The notes under the pieces are model-generated. The model saw only the letters and a list, made by a program, of their open reading frames with translations. It was not told the DNA's origin and ran no database searches. Positions 1 to 10,512 of a stretch of 64,000 nucleotides of DNA are shown one piece after another. How positions within the stretch are numbered: position 1 is the first letter of the stretch; every line of letters starts with the position of its first letter. Source of the stretch: an uncultured Maribacter sp. (GTDB lineage Bacteria; Bacteroidota; Bacteroidia; Flavobacteriales; Flavobacteriaceae); NCBI RefSeq assembly GCF_947495965.1, contig NZ_CANMBB010000003.1, forward strand, positions 248,001-312,000. The letters are read 5' to 3'. The translations under genes and the position numbers were made by a program.

Positions 1-1632
1 AAATTCTGCTTCGTCTCCTTTGCCTAATTTTTTACCATCTTCTTTTTCTAAATGACGTTGTGGTACAAAAGCAACAATATCTTCGTTAAATTCTATTGTA
101 GCTCCTTTATCTACTACATCTGCAATAGTTGCTGTATGTACAGTATCTAACGCAAACTCAGCTTCATATTTATCCCAAGGATTAGCAGTAGTTTGTTTGT
201 GTCCTAAACTTAATTTACGACCTTCAACATCTAATTCTAATACTTCCACTTCTAATTTATCTCCTACAGATACAAATTCTGATGGGTGCTTAATTTTCTT
301 AGTCCAAGATAAATCAGAGATATAAATAAGACCATCAATACCTTCTTCTAGCTCAACAAAAACACCAAAGTTTGTAAAGTTTCTTACAATACCATTGTGT
401 TTAGAACCAACTGGGTATTTAGAAGTAATATCTGTCCAAGGGTCTGGCGTTAATTGCTTAATACCAAGAGACATCTTACGATCATCTCTATCTAGAGTTA
501 AAACAACTGCTTCTACCTCATCTCCTACTTTTACGAAATCTTGTGCAGAACGTAAGTGTGTAGACCATGACATTTCAGAAACGTGAATTAATCCTTCAAC
601 ACCTTCTACAACCTCGATAAATGCACCGTAATCTGCAATTACAACTACCTTACCTTTTACTTTATCTCCAATCTTAATTTCATCAGATAAAGCTTCCCAA
701 GGATGCTTCTCTAATTGCTTAAGACCTAATTGTATTCTAGATTTGTTTTCATCAAAGTCTAAAATTACAACGTTTAATTTCTGATCTAACTCAACAACCT
801 CGTTTGGATGATTAATTCTACTCCAAGAAAGATCTGTAATGTGTACTAAACCATCTACACCACCAAGATCAATAAACACACCGTAAGAAGTAATGTTTTT
901 AACCACACCTTCTAATACTTGTCCTTTTTCTAATTGACCAATGATTTCTTTTTTCTGTTCTTCAATATCAGCCTCAATAAGAGCTTTATGAGAAACAACA
1001 ACGTTTTTAAATTCATGGTTTATTTTCACCACCTTGAATTCCATTGTTTTATTTACATACTGATCGTAATCACGAATTGGCTTAACGTCAATTTGAGAAC
1101 CTGGTAAGAATGCTTCAATTCCGAAAACATCTACAATCATACCTCCTTTAGTTCTACACTTAACAAAACCACTAACGATTTCTTCTTTATCATGTGCAGC
1201 ATTAACTCTATCCCAAGCCATGATTGTTCTTGCCTTTCTATGAGAAAGAACTAACTGACCACTTTTGTCTTCACGGATATCGATTAATACCTCTACCTTG
1301 TCACCTACTTTTAAATCTGGATTGTATCTAAATTCATTTAAAGAGATAACACCTTCTGATTTAGCGTTAATATCAATAATTGCTTCACGATCCGTAAGGT
1401 AAACTACTGTTCCTTCTACTACCTCTTCATCTGCAGTATCAACGAAGTTTTCAGAAACAAGTTTTTCAAACTCTTCTAATTTAGAGTCTTCTACTTTTTC
1501 TATTCCTTGTTCGTACTTTTCCCAGTTAAAATTTTCTAAAAATTCTGCAGGGTCTTGTACAGGTGCTACCACCTTTGTTTCTTGTGTTTCTACAGTTTCT
1601 TCTGCAGCAACGTTTGCTTTTTCTTCAGCCAT
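1..1632 (-). CDS. rpsA: 30S ribosomal protein S1 (C-terminal end outside window)
   Basis: Ribosomal protein S1 binds mRNA on the 30S subunit and helps initiation, which matters in Bacteroidota where Shine-Dalgarno sequences are rare. The reading frame is open from the ATG at 1632 to the left edge, giving 544 codons without a stop. After an acidic Glu/Val-rich N-terminal extension of about 60 residues come repeated S1 (OB-fold) domains, each with motifs such as GVFIDLGGVDGLVHITDLSW and GAFIEVVEGVEGLIHVSEMSW; at least five can be seen. A good promoter lies about 120 bases upstream of the start. The gene lies near cmk, as in many bacteria. The 3' end is missing only because the window stops. Confidence 0.97.
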   Translation of the reverse strand, partial: MAEEKANVAAEETVETQETKVVAPVQDPAEFLENFNWEKYEQGIEKVEDSKLEEFEKLVSENFVDTADEEVVEGTVVYLTDREAIIDINAKSEGVISLNEFRYNPDLKVGDKVEVLIDIREDKSGQLVLSHRKARTIMAWDRVNAAHDKEEIVSGFVKCRTKGGMIVDVFGIEAFLPGSQIDVKPIRDYDQYVNKTMEFKVVKINHEFKNVVVSHKALIEADIEEQKKEIIGQLEKGQVLEGVVKNITSYGVFIDLGGVDGLVHITDLSWSRINHPNEVVELDQKLNVVILDFDENKSRIQLGLKQLEKHPWEALSDEIKIGDKVKGKVVVIADYGAFIEVVEGVEGLIHVSEMSWSTHLRSAQDFVKVGDEVEAVVLTLDRDDRKMSLGIKQLTPDPWTDITSKYPVGSKHNGIVRNFTNFGVFVELEEGIDGLIYISDLSWTKKIKHPSEFVSVGDKLEVEVLELDVEGRKLSLGHKQTTANPWDKYEAEFALDTVHTATIADVVDKGATIEFNEDIVAFVPQRHLEKEDGKKLGKGDEAEF

Positions 1633-1749
1633 TTGAAGATTTAAATTTGTATTCTGCAATTTTACAAGAGTTAAACAATTATCACAGAAGTTGTTATGTT
1701 TATTTTTATTTAATACCTTTTCCTCTTGATTCTTCGTAAAAAAGGTGTG

Positions 1750-1780
1750 CAAAAATAGTCTTTATTTATCATTTTACCAA
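1750..1780 (-). promoter_or_regulatory. rpsA promoter (Bacteroidota type)
   Basis: On the minus strand TTG (1780-1778), a 20-base spacer, then TATTTTTG (1757-1750) match the Bacteroidota housekeeping promoter TTG-N17-23-TAnnTTTG. Transcription would start near 1743, leaving a leader of about 110 bases before the rpsA ATG. Confidence 0.7.
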
Positions 1781-1892
1781 CCTTTTTACTTCCTTCAAAA
1801 TAATTAATATAGAATTAAGCTTTTTTTTAGGATTATTTGCTCATTTTATTAGTATATTGAGCTATAAATATTAACCGTTTTAAAAAATTATT

Positions 1893-2273
1893 ATGAGCGT
1901 TAAAGCAAAATACCAAGGAGTTTTAAATCTAGGTGAGCAATTAGGAATAAAAAATGGAGATGTATCTGAAGAAGGTGGCATCTTAAAGATAAAAGGGGAA
2001 GCTAATACTCCTTACGAAAAAAACTTATTATGGGATAAAATTAAAGAATTAGGTGGTGAAGGTGCTAGCGATATTAAAGCTAACATTACAGTTTCAGATA
2101 GCTCTGTTTATCACAGACACACTGTTAAAGGCGGCGAGTCTTTAAGCAAAATTGCAAAGCACTATTATGGCGATGCTATGAAATACAAAGAAATTTTTGC
2201 TGCTAACACTGGTATTTTAAAGAACCCAGATGTTATTCATCCAGATCAGGAATTAGTTATTCCTAACTTATAA
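1893..2273 (+). CDS. LysM domain protein (BON-LysM, YgaU/Kbp-like)
   Basis: A 126-residue protein without a signal peptide. Residues about 10-70 resemble a BON-like alpha/beta domain (DIKANITVSD), and residues about 75-126 form a LysM domain (YHRHTVKGGESLSKIAKHYYG ending in VIHPDQELVIPNL). This order matches the E. coli potassium-binding protein Kbp (YgaU), which is 149 residues long. LysM normally binds peptidoglycan, but the missing signal peptide suggests a cytoplasmic role such as K+ sensing; that is inference from the family. It stands alone, divergent from rpsA and convergent with cmk, and is followed by a hairpin cluster. Confidence 0.85.
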   Translation: MSVKAKYQGVLNLGEQLGIKNGDVSEEGGILKIKGEANTPYEKNLLWDKIKELGGEGASDIKANITVSDSSVYHRHTVKGGESLSKIAKHYYGDAMKYKEIFAANTGILKNPDVIHPDQELVIPNL

Positions 2274-2285
2274 AGAAAACTAACT

Positions 2286-2372
2286 CCTCGGGGCAAGCTC
2301 ACGAGGCATTAGAAGGAAAATTAGCATTGATTTCGACGCAAGCGTCGGAGCATTCAAATCTCGATTATCGAG
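2286..2372. repeat. Cluster of three perfect hairpins (REP-like intergenic repeat)
   Basis: Three perfect inverted repeats sit within 87 bases: CCTCG/CGAGG (2286-2290 with 2302-2306), CGACGC/GCGTCG (2334-2339 with 2342-2347) and CTCGAT/ATCGAG (2360-2365 with 2367-2372). The stretch is clearly more GC-rich than its surroundings and lies between the convergent LysM gene and cmk. It looks like a dispersed palindromic element, but no second copy was seen in this window. Confidence 0.55.
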
Positions 2373-2388
2373 TAAATTTACTTTTATA

Positions 2389-2416
2389 AAAAAGGACGCT
2401 ACTAAGCGTCCTTTTT
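2389..2416 (-). terminator. cmk terminator overlapping its stop codon
   Basis: The arms 2389-2400 and 2405-2416 (AAAGGACGCT / AGCGTCCTTT) form a strong stem with a T-run on either side. The cmk stop codon lies in the hairpin, so the last codons of cmk are part of the terminator stem. It can work in both directions. Confidence 0.8.
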
Positions 2417-3106
2417 CTTTTTCTCTATTATACGTAATGCAAAGTTATACATCCTATCAAATTGCTCATCTAGTCCCATATCACTATTATCAAAAGGCAC
2501 AGCATCTTCTGCTTGTCTTAGCGGAGAAAACTCTCTATGAGAATCTATATAATCTCTACTTTCTACATTTTTTAAAACTTCTTCATAAGTAACCTTCTCC
2601 CCTTTATCTAACAATTCTTTATAACGCCTATAGGCTCTTTTATCTGCAGAAGCTGTCATAAAAATCTTTAGCTCTGCATCTGGAAAAACTACAGTACCAA
2701 TATCACGACCATCCATAACAATTCCTTTGTTTTTACCCATCTCTTTTTGCTGCTCTACAAGCATTTCTCTAACCTCTTGTATTTCTGCAACTCTACTAAC
2801 ATTTTTAGACACCTCAAGAGTTCGAATCTCCTTTTCAACGTTTTCATCATTTAAATACATTTCTGAATAACCCAAAGCTTCATTATATCCAAAATGTAAC
2901 TTAACCTTAAACAAACTATCACAAAGCAGAGAAATAGAATCTTTAGAACCACCAACAAAACCATTACGCATAGCATACAAAGTAACCGCTCTATACATAG
3001 CACCGGTATCTACATACACATATTCCAAAGCTTTAGCTAATTGTTTAGCTATAGTACTTTTCCCGGTAGATGAATACCCATCTATTGCTATGGTAATTTT
3101 TGTCAT
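2402..3106 (-). CDS. cmk: (d)CMP kinase
   Basis: Cytidylate kinase phosphorylates CMP and dCMP with ATP, recycling pyrimidine nucleotides for RNA and DNA synthesis. The 234-residue protein has the P-loop GYSSTGKST at residues 10-18, the DTGAMYRAVT motif near residue 33, the DGRDIGTVVFPDA motif near residue 131 and the C-terminal REFSPLRQAEDA signature that binds the cytosine nucleotide. Length is normal for the family. It starts 15 bases downstream of the lon stop, so lon and cmk are probably co-transcribed, and it lies close to rpsA, a neighbour it keeps in many bacteria. Confidence 0.96.
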   Translation of the reverse strand: MTKITIAIDGYSSTGKSTIAKQLAKALEYVYVDTGAMYRAVTLYAMRNGFVGGSKDSISLLCDSLFKVKLHFGYNEALGYSEMYLNDENVEKEIRTLEVSKNVSRVAEIQEVREMLVEQQKEMGKNKGIVMDGRDIGTVVFPDAELKIFMTASADKRAYRRYKELLDKGEKVTYEEVLKNVESRDYIDSHREFSPLRQAEDAVPFDNSDMGLDEQFDRMYNFALRIIEKKKKDA

Positions 3107-3121
3107 TCTATGGATTAAACC

Positions 3122-5572
3122 TTATAATTTTTTAGCGTTTTTTACCTTAGTCTTTGTAAGCGCTAAATCTATAACTTCATGCATATCTGTTACATAATGG
3201 AAAGTTAAACCTTTTAAATAGCTTTCTTTAATTTCTAAGATATCTTTTCTGTTCGATTCACAGAGTATAATCTCTTTAATACGTGCTCTTTTAGCTGCTA
3301 GTATTTTTTCTTTTATGCCTCCTACTGGCAACACTTTTCCTCTTAAAGTTATTTCCCCCGTCATTGCCAAACTCTTTTTTACTTTACGTTGCGTAAACAA
3401 AGAAACCAAAGAGGTTAACATGGTTATACCTGCGCTTGGTCCATCTTTTGGTGTAGCTCCTTCTGGAACATGAATATGCACATTATATTTATCAAACACA
3501 TCAGTCTCTATTCCAAAAATATCTGCATTAGATTTAATATATTCCATAGCAATTGTGGCAGACTCTTTCATAACCTTACCTAGATTACCTGTAATATTTA
3601 ATGCACCTTTACCTTTAGAGAGGATAGATTCTATAAACAAAATATCACCACCAACACTAGTCCATGCTAAACCTGTAACTACACCAGCAACATCATTATT
3701 TTCATACTTATCTCTTTCTAGTCTTGGCACACCCAATACTTCCTCTACATCATCATTACTAATTTTAATATTATATTCCTCTTCTGTAGCAATAGATTTT
3801 GCTGCATAACGAACCATTTTTGCTACTTGCTTTTCTAAAGAACGTACACCAGATTCACGAGTATACCCTTCTACAATTTTTTCTAGTTGTGGCTTTCCTA
3901 TTTTTAAGTGCTTGTCAGACAAACCGTGTTCCTTTAGTTGCTTTGGCAGCAAATGCTTTTTAGCTATTTCTACCTTCTCTTCTATAGTATAACCCGTAAC
4001 ATTAATAATTTCCATTCTGTCTCTTAATGCAGGCTGAATAGAACCTATGTTGTTAGCTGTAGCAATGAACATGACTTTAGAAAGATCATATCCCATTTCT
4101 AAAAAATTATCATAGAACTCACTATTTTGCTCTGGATCTAATACTTCTAACATTGCAGAAGAAGGATCCCCTTGATGACTGTTAGATAATTTATCTATTT
4201 CATCTAAAATAAACACAGGATTAGAAGTCCCTGCTTTTTTTAAACTTTGAATAATTCTACCAGGCATTGCTCCAATATAAGTTTTTCTATGCCCTCTTAT
4301 CTCCGCTTCATCACGCAAACCACCTAAAGAGATTCTAACATATTCTCTACCTAAAGCCTCTGCCACAGACTTTCCTAAAGATGTTTTACCAACACCCGGA
4401 GGTCCATAAAGACAAAGAATAGGAGATTTCATATCATTTCTTAGCTTTAAAACAGCTAGATATTCAATAATTCTTTTCTTAACATCTTCTAACCCGTAAT
4501 GATCACGGTCTAATATTTTTTGCGCACGCTTTAAATCGAACTTATCTTTAGAAAATTCCTCCCAGGGTAAGTCTAAAAACAAGTCTAAGTAATTTCTTTG
4601 AATAGAATATTCCGCTACTTGCGGATTCATACGTTGCATTTTAGCCAACTCTTTATCAAAATGCTCCCCTACTTTTTTATTCCATTTTTTGGTTTTTGCC
4701 TTTTCACGCATTACCTGAATTTCTTCATCATAAGAAACACCACCTAATTCTTCTTGGATGGTTTTCATTTGTTGATGCAGAAAATATTCACGTTGTTGCT
4801 TATCTAAGTCATTACGAACCTTAGATTGAATATCATTTTTTAACTCCAACTTCTGGAGTTCTACATTCATATATTTTAAAGTAGCTAATGCTCTTTCTTT
4901 TAAATTACCTATTTCTAATAACTCTTGCTTTGCTTTTACTTCTAAATTTAAATTAGAAGAAACAAAATTGATTAAAAAAGAATCGCTTTGAATGTTTTTA
5001 ATAGCAAAAGAAGCTTCGCTTGGAATATTAGGGTTATCTCTAATAATCTTAAGTGCTAAATCTTTTATAGATTCAATAATAGCAGCAAACTCCGAACTTT
5101 CTTGATCCCCTCTTTCCTCTTTTGTTTCTCTTACTGTTGCTGTTAAATAAGGTTCTTTAGTAAGCACTTCTGCTATTTCAAATCTTTTTTTACCTTGAAT
5201 AATTACCGTAGTATTACCATCTGGCATTTTTAACACTCTTAAAATTCTTGCTACAGTACCCAATGTATTAATATCTTCAATATCTGGATTCTCGGTTTCT
5301 TCATCCTTCTGAGAAACAACACCAATAACTTTAGAACCGTTATTTGCATCTTTTATTAACTGAATAGACTTATCTCTGCCTGCTGTAATTGGCACTACTA
5401 CCCCCGGAAACAATACAGTATTACGCAGAGGCAATATTGGCAAGGTTTCTGGCAAGTCTTCACTGTTCATTTTCTCTTCATCTTCTGGTGTTAATAAAGG
5501 TATTAACTCAGAATCCTCATCAATACTATGCAAAGACATATTGTCAAAATTTGAAAATTTAGAATCTCCCAT
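3122..5572 (-). CDS. lon: ATP-dependent protease La (Lon)
   Basis: Lon unfolds and degrades damaged and regulatory proteins in the cytoplasm. The 816-residue protein carries the N-terminal substrate-binding domain ([14 protein letters not shown] near residue 43), a coiled coil, the AAA+ module with Walker [10 protein letters not shown] near residue 390 and Walker B FILDEIDK, and the C-terminal protease domain with Ser713 in PKDGPSAG and the catalytic lysine in GGIKEK (751-756). An acidic N-terminal extension of about 40 residues is typical of Bacteroidota Lon. All catalytic residues are present. It is followed closely by cmk. Confidence 0.98.
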   Translation of the reverse strand: MGDSKFSNFDNMSLHSIDEDSELIPLLTPEDEEKMNSEDLPETLPILPLRNTVLFPGVVVPITAGRDKSIQLIKDANNGSKVIGVVSQKDEETENPDIEDINTLGTVARILRVLKMPDGNTTVIIQGKKRFEIAEVLTKEPYLTATVRETKEERGDQESSEFAAIIESIKDLALKIIRDNPNIPSEASFAIKNIQSDSFLINFVSSNLNLEVKAKQELLEIGNLKERALATLKYMNVELQKLELKNDIQSKVRNDLDKQQREYFLHQQMKTIQEELGGVSYDEEIQVMREKAKTKKWNKKVGEHFDKELAKMQRMNPQVAEYSIQRNYLDLFLDLPWEEFSKDKFDLKRAQKILDRDHYGLEDVKKRIIEYLAVLKLRNDMKSPILCLYGPPGVGKTSLGKSVAEALGREYVRISLGGLRDEAEIRGHRKTYIGAMPGRIIQSLKKAGTSNPVFILDEIDKLSNSHQGDPSSAMLEVLDPEQNSEFYDNFLEMGYDLSKVMFIATANNIGSIQPALRDRMEIINVTGYTIEEKVEIAKKHLLPKQLKEHGLSDKHLKIGKPQLEKIVEGYTRESGVRSLEKQVAKMVRYAAKSIATEEEYNIKISNDDVEEVLGVPRLERDKYENNDVAGVVTGLAWTSVGGDILFIESILSKGKGALNITGNLGKVMKESATIAMEYIKSNADIFGIETDVFDKYNVHIHVPEGATPKDGPSAGITMLTSLVSLFTQRKVKKSLAMTGEITLRGKVLPVGGIKEKILAAKRARIKEIILCESNRKDILEIKESYLKGLTFHYVTDMHEVIDLALTKTKVKNAKKL

Positions 5573-5731
5573 ATACTTATTTCGGTCATTCTGTCACTTA
5601 AATAACAGAATCCTTTTTTATCTAATTATTAAATTAATTTGTAAAGTCCTGTTTTAGTTAACTTTACTATCCTCATCACATTCTATAATATATATAAAAA
5701 CAATTGTTATGCCAATTAAGGGCAAAAAATA

Positions 5732-5757
5732 AAAACCCCTTTCTAGAAAGGAGTTTT
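5732..5757 (-). terminator. Terminator after the UMF1-type transporter
   Basis: A near-perfect palindrome (AAAACCCCTTTC TAGA type, one mismatch) lies about 50 bases downstream of the transporter stop and is flanked by A/T runs. It separates the transporter from lon. Confidence 0.6.
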
Positions 5758-5806
5758 ATTTTCTAATGAATAAACTTACTTAGCAATAAGTACCCATAAA
5801 ATATTA

Positions 5807-7195
5807 TTATAACTTATTTCTCTTTTCTACACGAGTTAACAATAACATACCTACTAAAAAAAAGACACCCAAAAAAATGATAGCATTACGCATACTCCCC
5901 GTGTATTGTGCTACAAAACCATAAAGAAAGGTTCCAATTACAATTCCTATTTTTTCCGCCACATCATAAAAACTAAAAAAAGATGCAGTATCTGTTGTTT
6001 CTGGAATAAACTTAGAATAGGTAGATCTAGATAATGCCTGTATACCCCCCATTACCATACCTACACACCCAGCTGCAATATAAAAGTCCATAGGAGTAAT
6101 AACAAAATATGCATAAATACATATTAGAACCCATAGTGCATTTACTACGATTAAAGTTTTTATATTCCCAAATATTTTGGATGCTCTGGCCGTTAATGTT
6201 GCTCCTAAAATAGCTACTATTTGTATTACAAGAATACTAACAATTAACCCTGTAGTACGCTCTGTATCTGTCCCCCAATTAATTTCTTCTTCTCCAAAAT
6301 AAGTAGCAATAAGCATTACCGTTTGTACTGCCATACTGTACACAAAAAAAGCTATTAGATATCGCTTTAACTTTACCTCATCTCCTAATTGACGCCAAAC
6401 TAATTTTAATTCTTTAAACCCATTAAGAATAACATTCTTTTTTTCTCCTTCTTTTTTATTCCCCGTTGGAAGATGATAAAAAGTATACTGTGCAAAAATT
6501 ATCCACCAAATACCTACACTTAAAAAAGATACTTTCATAGCCTCTATAGAAGCATTATTTTTTGCTAATTCTTTTGCTGCGTTTATCTCTGACTCCACCC
6601 CTCCTTGCATTACACTCTCTGGTATACTTAAATCAAATCCAAAAAAACTGGGTTGCATTACCATTGCTAAATTCACTATTAACAACAATACACTTCCTAT
6701 ATACCCCAAAGAGAAGCCTTTTGCACTAACAGCATCTTGTTGTTCCTCATATGCAACATCTGGTAAATAAGAATTATTAATTGCAAAACTTACCCAAAAA
6801 CCAACTAATCCAAAAAAATAACACGCTAAGCCTACATATATATTTTCTAAAGAAAACCAATATAAACCCATACAAGATATTCCTCCTAAGTAACAGAAGA
6901 ATTTCATGAATATTTTTTTATTTCCTAAATAATCCGCTACCCCAGAAAGTAAAGGAATTATTATAGTTATAAATACAAAAGCCGCAGATGTAGTATAGCT
7001 AATTAATGGTGCTCTGGCTATTTCTCCGCCAAAAACAGCAACTTTTTCTATACCTTCCATCCTAAACAGAGCTCCATAAAAAATTGGAAATACTGCAGAA
7101 GAAATTACTAAACTATAAACAGAATTAGCCCAGTCATAAAAAGCCCATGCATTTAATAATTTTTTACTCCCTTTTAATGCTATTGTTTTTGCCAT
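5807..7195 (-). CDS. MFS transporter, UMF1 family (Atg22-like)
   Basis: A polytopic inner-membrane transporter of about 462 residues with roughly eleven or twelve hydrophobic segments. The N-terminal WAFYDWANSVYSLVISSAVFP is the signature of the UMF1 (Atg22-like) branch of the major facilitator superfamily, thought to export amino acids or similar solutes; the substrate here is unknown. The ATG at 7195 is preferred over the in-frame ATG at 7219, because the extra residues (MVFFFRLD) would be encoded inside the terminator hairpin of the upstream gene. It follows the M48 lipoprotein gene but is separated from it by that terminator. Confidence 0.88.
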   Translation of the reverse strand: MAKTIALKGSKKLLNAWAFYDWANSVYSLVISSAVFPIFYGALFRMEGIEKVAVFGGEIARAPLISYTTSAAFVFITIIIPLLSGVADYLGNKKIFMKFFCYLGGISCMGLYWFSLENIYVGLACYFFGLVGFWVSFAINNSYLPDVAYEEQQDAVSAKGFSLGYIGSVLLLIVNLAMVMQPSFFGFDLSIPESVMQGGVESEINAAKELAKNNASIEAMKVSFLSVGIWWIIFAQYTFYHLPTGNKKEGEKKNVILNGFKELKLVWRQLGDEVKLKRYLIAFFVYSMAVQTVMLIATYFGEEEINWGTDTERTTGLIVSILVIQIVAILGATLTARASKIFGNIKTLIVVNALWVLICIYAYFVITPMDFYIAAGCVGMVMGGIQALSRSTYSKFIPETTDTASFFSFYDVAEKIGIVIGTFLYGFVAQYTGSMRNAIIFLGVFFLVGMLLLTRVEKRNKL

Positions 7196-7202
7196 ATCTA
7201 GT

Positions 7203-7239
7203 CTAAAAAAAAAGACCATTCTTTTTTAGAACGGTCTTT
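7203..7239 (-). terminator. Terminator after the M48 protease gene
   Basis: The arms AAAGACC (7211-7217) and GGTCTTT (7233-7239) pair on the minus strand and are followed by a long T-run (7210-7203). It lies 26 bases downstream of the M48 gene stop and overlaps the longest possible N-terminus of the next gene, which supports the shorter start at 7195. Confidence 0.8.
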
Positions 7240-7264
7240 AAATATACAATTATAATATTATTTT

Positions 7265-8074
7265 TTATCTAAAAGTTGTAACTCCAAATTTTGCTGCTTC
7301 TTGCTTTGCTAGAGGAGCCCATTCTGTTAAATTAGCGATCCTAGTATCGTTAGATGGGTGTGTACTCATAAATTCTGGTGGCGCTTCTCCTCCACTATTT
7401 GCTTTCATTCTTCTCCATAAATCTGCTGCCTCAGATGGGTCATAACCAGCAATTGCCATTATTTGCAAACCTATTCTATCTGCTTCTGTTTCATGACTCC
7501 TACTAAAAGGCAACATAACTCCTAGCTGAGAGCCAATACCATATGCTTGATTAAACATATTTCTCTTTTGTTCATCTTGTATTGCAATATTACCCGCAAC
7601 TGCGACACCTTGTTGTATTGCTCCAGCACTCATACGTTGCGCTCCATGATCAGCTAAAGCATGAGCAACTTCATGCCCCATTACAACAGCGATTCCTCTT
7701 TCCGATTGTGTAATTGGCAAAATCCCTGTATAAAAAACTATTTTACCACCTGGCATACACCATGCATTTACAGTTGCATCATCAACCAAATTATACTCCC
7801 ATTTATAATCTTTTAAATAACCCGGGTATCCATTTGCAGTTAACCAACGTTCTGCAGCAGAAGAAATACGCTGTCCAACTTTGGTTATAGTATTGGCATC
7901 TGCAGTACCTTTAATAACCTTATTTTCTCCTAAAAAACTATCATACTGCGCAAAAGCAGTTGGAAATATTTGACTATTAGGATAAAAATTTAAAACCTTT
8001 TTACCTGTAAAAGGGTTTGTTTTACATGCTGTTACTCCTAAGAAAACAACAAGAATTAAAATTATTTTTTTCAT
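7265..8074 (-). CDS. M48 family metalloprotease, lipoprotein
   Basis: A 269-residue zinc protease of the M48 (HtpX/Oma1/LoiP) family, probably working in envelope protein quality control. The N-terminus MKKIILILVVFLGVTAC is a lipoprotein signal peptide with cysteine at residue 17, so the enzyme is anchored in a membrane facing the periplasm. The zinc site HEVAH starts at His134, and the third ligand lies in ETEADRIG near residue 197. A C-terminal SDDP-like STHPSNDTRI motif is typical of M48 proteins of the YcaL/LoiP type. It is 38 bases downstream of the GH31 gene, so the two may share a transcript. Confidence 0.92.
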   Translation of the reverse strand: MKKIILILVVFLGVTACKTNPFTGKKVLNFYPNSQIFPTAFAQYDSFLGENKVIKGTADANTITKVGQRISSAAERWLTANGYPGYLKDYKWEYNLVDDATVNAWCMPGGKIVFYTGILPITQSERGIAVVMGHEVAHALADHGAQRMSAGAIQQGVAVAGNIAIQDEQKRNMFNQAYGIGSQLGVMLPFSRSHETEADRIGLQIMAIAGYDPSEAADLWRRMKANSGGEAPPEFMSTHPSNDTRIANLTEWAPLAKQEAAKFGVTTFR

Positions 8075-8112
8075 GATATGTAGTGTTTAGTATTTGGAAA
8101 AATACAAAAAAA

Positions 8113-10512
8113 TTATTTCCCCTTAATATTCAACCCTGTAAAATCTTTACTAATTATAATAGAATTGGTTTCATTATGTTTTATATCGTTTAGAAAAACT
8201 ATTTCATTGTCTATGGATACTTCCTTTATCTTAAAAGGCAAACCATGTAAATTTAACTTAATAGTCTCATAAGATGTTATATAGGTACCACTTTTAAATT
8301 GTTGTATACTTAACTGAGTTTCTTTACCAACTAATTTAAAGTTTCTAAGGCTGTACCTCCCTTTTGCATAATCATACCCATCTTGCGCATCTTCATAAAC
8401 CGTAGAATTCTCCGTACCAAGTTTATAATATACATCTATTACTAATTCTTTAATTTCTTTTTCCCCAACATATTGTTGCACTGGGTATTTAGGAATCATA
8501 GCCCCTTCTTTTATAAATAGGGGTATTTTATCAATATCTGCTGCAACCCATTTTTCTGTACCTCCATCCACAACTTCTTCTGTCCAAAAATTAAACCATT
8601 TACCTCTAGGAATGTACATTCTTCTTCCTTTTGCATTTGGTTCTTGCACTGGACAAACTAGAATATGTTCTCCAAATATAAACTCATCTGTTCTAAAATG
8701 TGTTTGCGAATCTTCTTGATCAAAGTATGCCATAGATTTTAACATAGGCATTTTCTCTTTAGAATATTTCCAAAACATGGTATACAAATAAGGTAGTAAT
8801 TGATACCTTAACTCTATAAATTTACGCACAATATCTGTTACTTCTGGATCAAAAGACCAAGGTTCCTGATCTCCATGATCCCCACTAGAATGCACTCTAC
8901 AAAAAGGGTGAAATACTCCCAATTGAATCCATCTAGCAAAAAGTTCTCCATTTGGTTGTTCTGCAAAACCACCTATATCTGAGCCCACAAATGACATACC
9001 GCTTAAACACATACGTTGCATTTGCACATTTGCAATCCATAGGTGTTCCCATGTTGCAACATTATCACCTGTCCAAGTAGAAGAATATCTTTGCGTTCCA
9101 GAATAAGCTGCCCTAGTTATTACAAAAGGTCGTTTTGGATATACATGTTTTTTAACACCTTCGTAAGTAGCTCTAACCATTTGCATTCCATAAATATTAT
9201 GTGCTTTTCTATGGCTGCAAGGGTTTCCATCATAATCATGTCTCATATCTAAAGGTGCCGTTTTCCCAGGCACTTCCATTATAGCAGGTTCATTCATGTC
9301 ATTCCACATTCCATGAACTCCCACTTCAGACATCATTTCTTTATACAATTCTGCCCACCATTCTCTTACTTCTGGATTAGTAAAGTCTGGAAAATTACAT
9401 TTACCAGGCCATACCTTACCATTCATATAAGGGCCATCTGCTCTTTTACAAAAATAATCCTTCTCCATAGCTTCTTGGTATACCCAATAATTTGGATCTA
9501 CCTTAATTCCTGGATCTATCATGGTTACGGTTTTAAATCCGTCTTCATATAACTCATCAACCATACGTTTTGGGTCAGGAAATTTTGTTTTATCCCAAGT
9601 AAAACATCTAAACCCATCCATATAATCTATATCTAAATAAATAGCATCACAAGGGATCCGTAAATCTCTAAAACTTTTAGCTACTTCTTTAACTCTGCTT
9701 TCTGGATAATAACTCCATTTAGATTGGTGGTACCCTAATGCCCATAAAGGGGGTAATTCTGGGGTCCCAGTTAAATCTGTATAACCACGTACTACTTTAG
9801 GCATATCTGGCCCATAGAAAAAATAATAATTCATTTCTCCTCCATCTGCCCAAAAACTAGTAGTATTTCTCCTTTCATGAGAAAAATCAAAATAGGATTT
9901 AAATGTATTGTCAAAAAATATTCCGTAAGCCTTGTTATTATGCAACCCTATGTAAAACGGTATTGCTTTATATAATGGATCTTGGTCTTTTCCATAAGCG
10001 TATTGATCCGTAACCCAATTATGTACCCTTTTCCCTTTTAAGTTAGAATGTGTAGCCTTATCTCCCATACCATAGAAGCTTTCAGAACTTTGGGTAATTT
10101 TACTCATTTTCACGACATTACCACCGTACTTATAATTTTCTTCCCAATGAAAACCAATCTCATCTTCGTTTATAATATTACCTTCTAAATCTGAAATTTG
10201 AGTTCGCATGGTATTTTTATCTACTAAAACCTTTAACTTTTCAGTTTCAATGATATACTCTGTATCTTGTTCTCTTACTTCTAAAACATTGTATCCTTTA
10301 TTAGCATCTTCACTTATTGCGTATGAAAAATCGGGCTCAAAAATATAATCCGTTGCATATCTAAATCTTAACACGCTATCTCTTAAAACAGTAATTTGTA
10401 GTACTACACCATTTTCAGATGTAAAAAACACCTTATCTGCATCTTGTTTTAGAGATACAATTTTATTTGGATATAAATTTCCTTTGTATTCTAATTCTGT
10501 GTTTGTAATCAT
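8113..10512 (-). CDS. Glycoside hydrolase family 31 (alpha-glucosidase)
   Basis: A 799-residue GH31 enzyme that probably releases glucose from the non-reducing ends of maltodextrins. The catalytic barrel contains the nucleophile Asp405 in GMWNDMNEPA and the acid/base Asp483 in WTGDNVATWEHL, plus the usual FVGSDIGGF motif. The N-terminal beta-sandwich and C-terminal beta domains are present, giving normal length. No signal peptide is visible, so it is likely cytoplasmic. It lies 99 bases downstream of glgB, which supports a role in turnover of glycogen or imported alpha-glucans. Confidence 0.95.
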   Translation of the reverse strand: MITNTELEYKGNLYPNKIVSLKQDADKVFFTSENGVVLQITVLRDSVLRFRYATDYIFEPDFSYAISEDANKGYNVLEVREQDTEYIIETEKLKVLVDKNTMRTQISDLEGNIINEDEIGFHWEENYKYGGNVVKMSKITQSSESFYGMGDKATHSNLKGKRVHNWVTDQYAYGKDQDPLYKAIPFYIGLHNNKAYGIFFDNTFKSYFDFSHERRNTTSFWADGGEMNYYFFYGPDMPKVVRGYTDLTGTPELPPLWALGYHQSKWSYYPESRVKEVAKSFRDLRIPCDAIYLDIDYMDGFRCFTWDKTKFPDPKRMVDELYEDGFKTVTMIDPGIKVDPNYWVYQEAMEKDYFCKRADGPYMNGKVWPGKCNFPDFTNPEVREWWAELYKEMMSEVGVHGMWNDMNEPAIMEVPGKTAPLDMRHDYDGNPCSHRKAHNIYGMQMVRATYEGVKKHVYPKRPFVITRAAYSGTQRYSSTWTGDNVATWEHLWIANVQMQRMCLSGMSFVGSDIGGFAEQPNGELFARWIQLGVFHPFCRVHSSGDHGDQEPWSFDPEVTDIVRKFIELRYQLLPYLYTMFWKYSKEKMPMLKSMAYFDQEDSQTHFRTDEFIFGEHILVCPVQEPNAKGRRMYIPRGKWFNFWTEEVVDGGTEKWVAADIDKIPLFIKEGAMIPKYPVQQYVGEKEIKELVIDVYYKLGTENSTVYEDAQDGYDYAKGRYSLRNFKLVGKETQLSIQQFKSGTYITSYETIKLNLHGLPFKIKEVSIDNEIVFLNDIKHNETNSIIISKDFTGLNIKGK

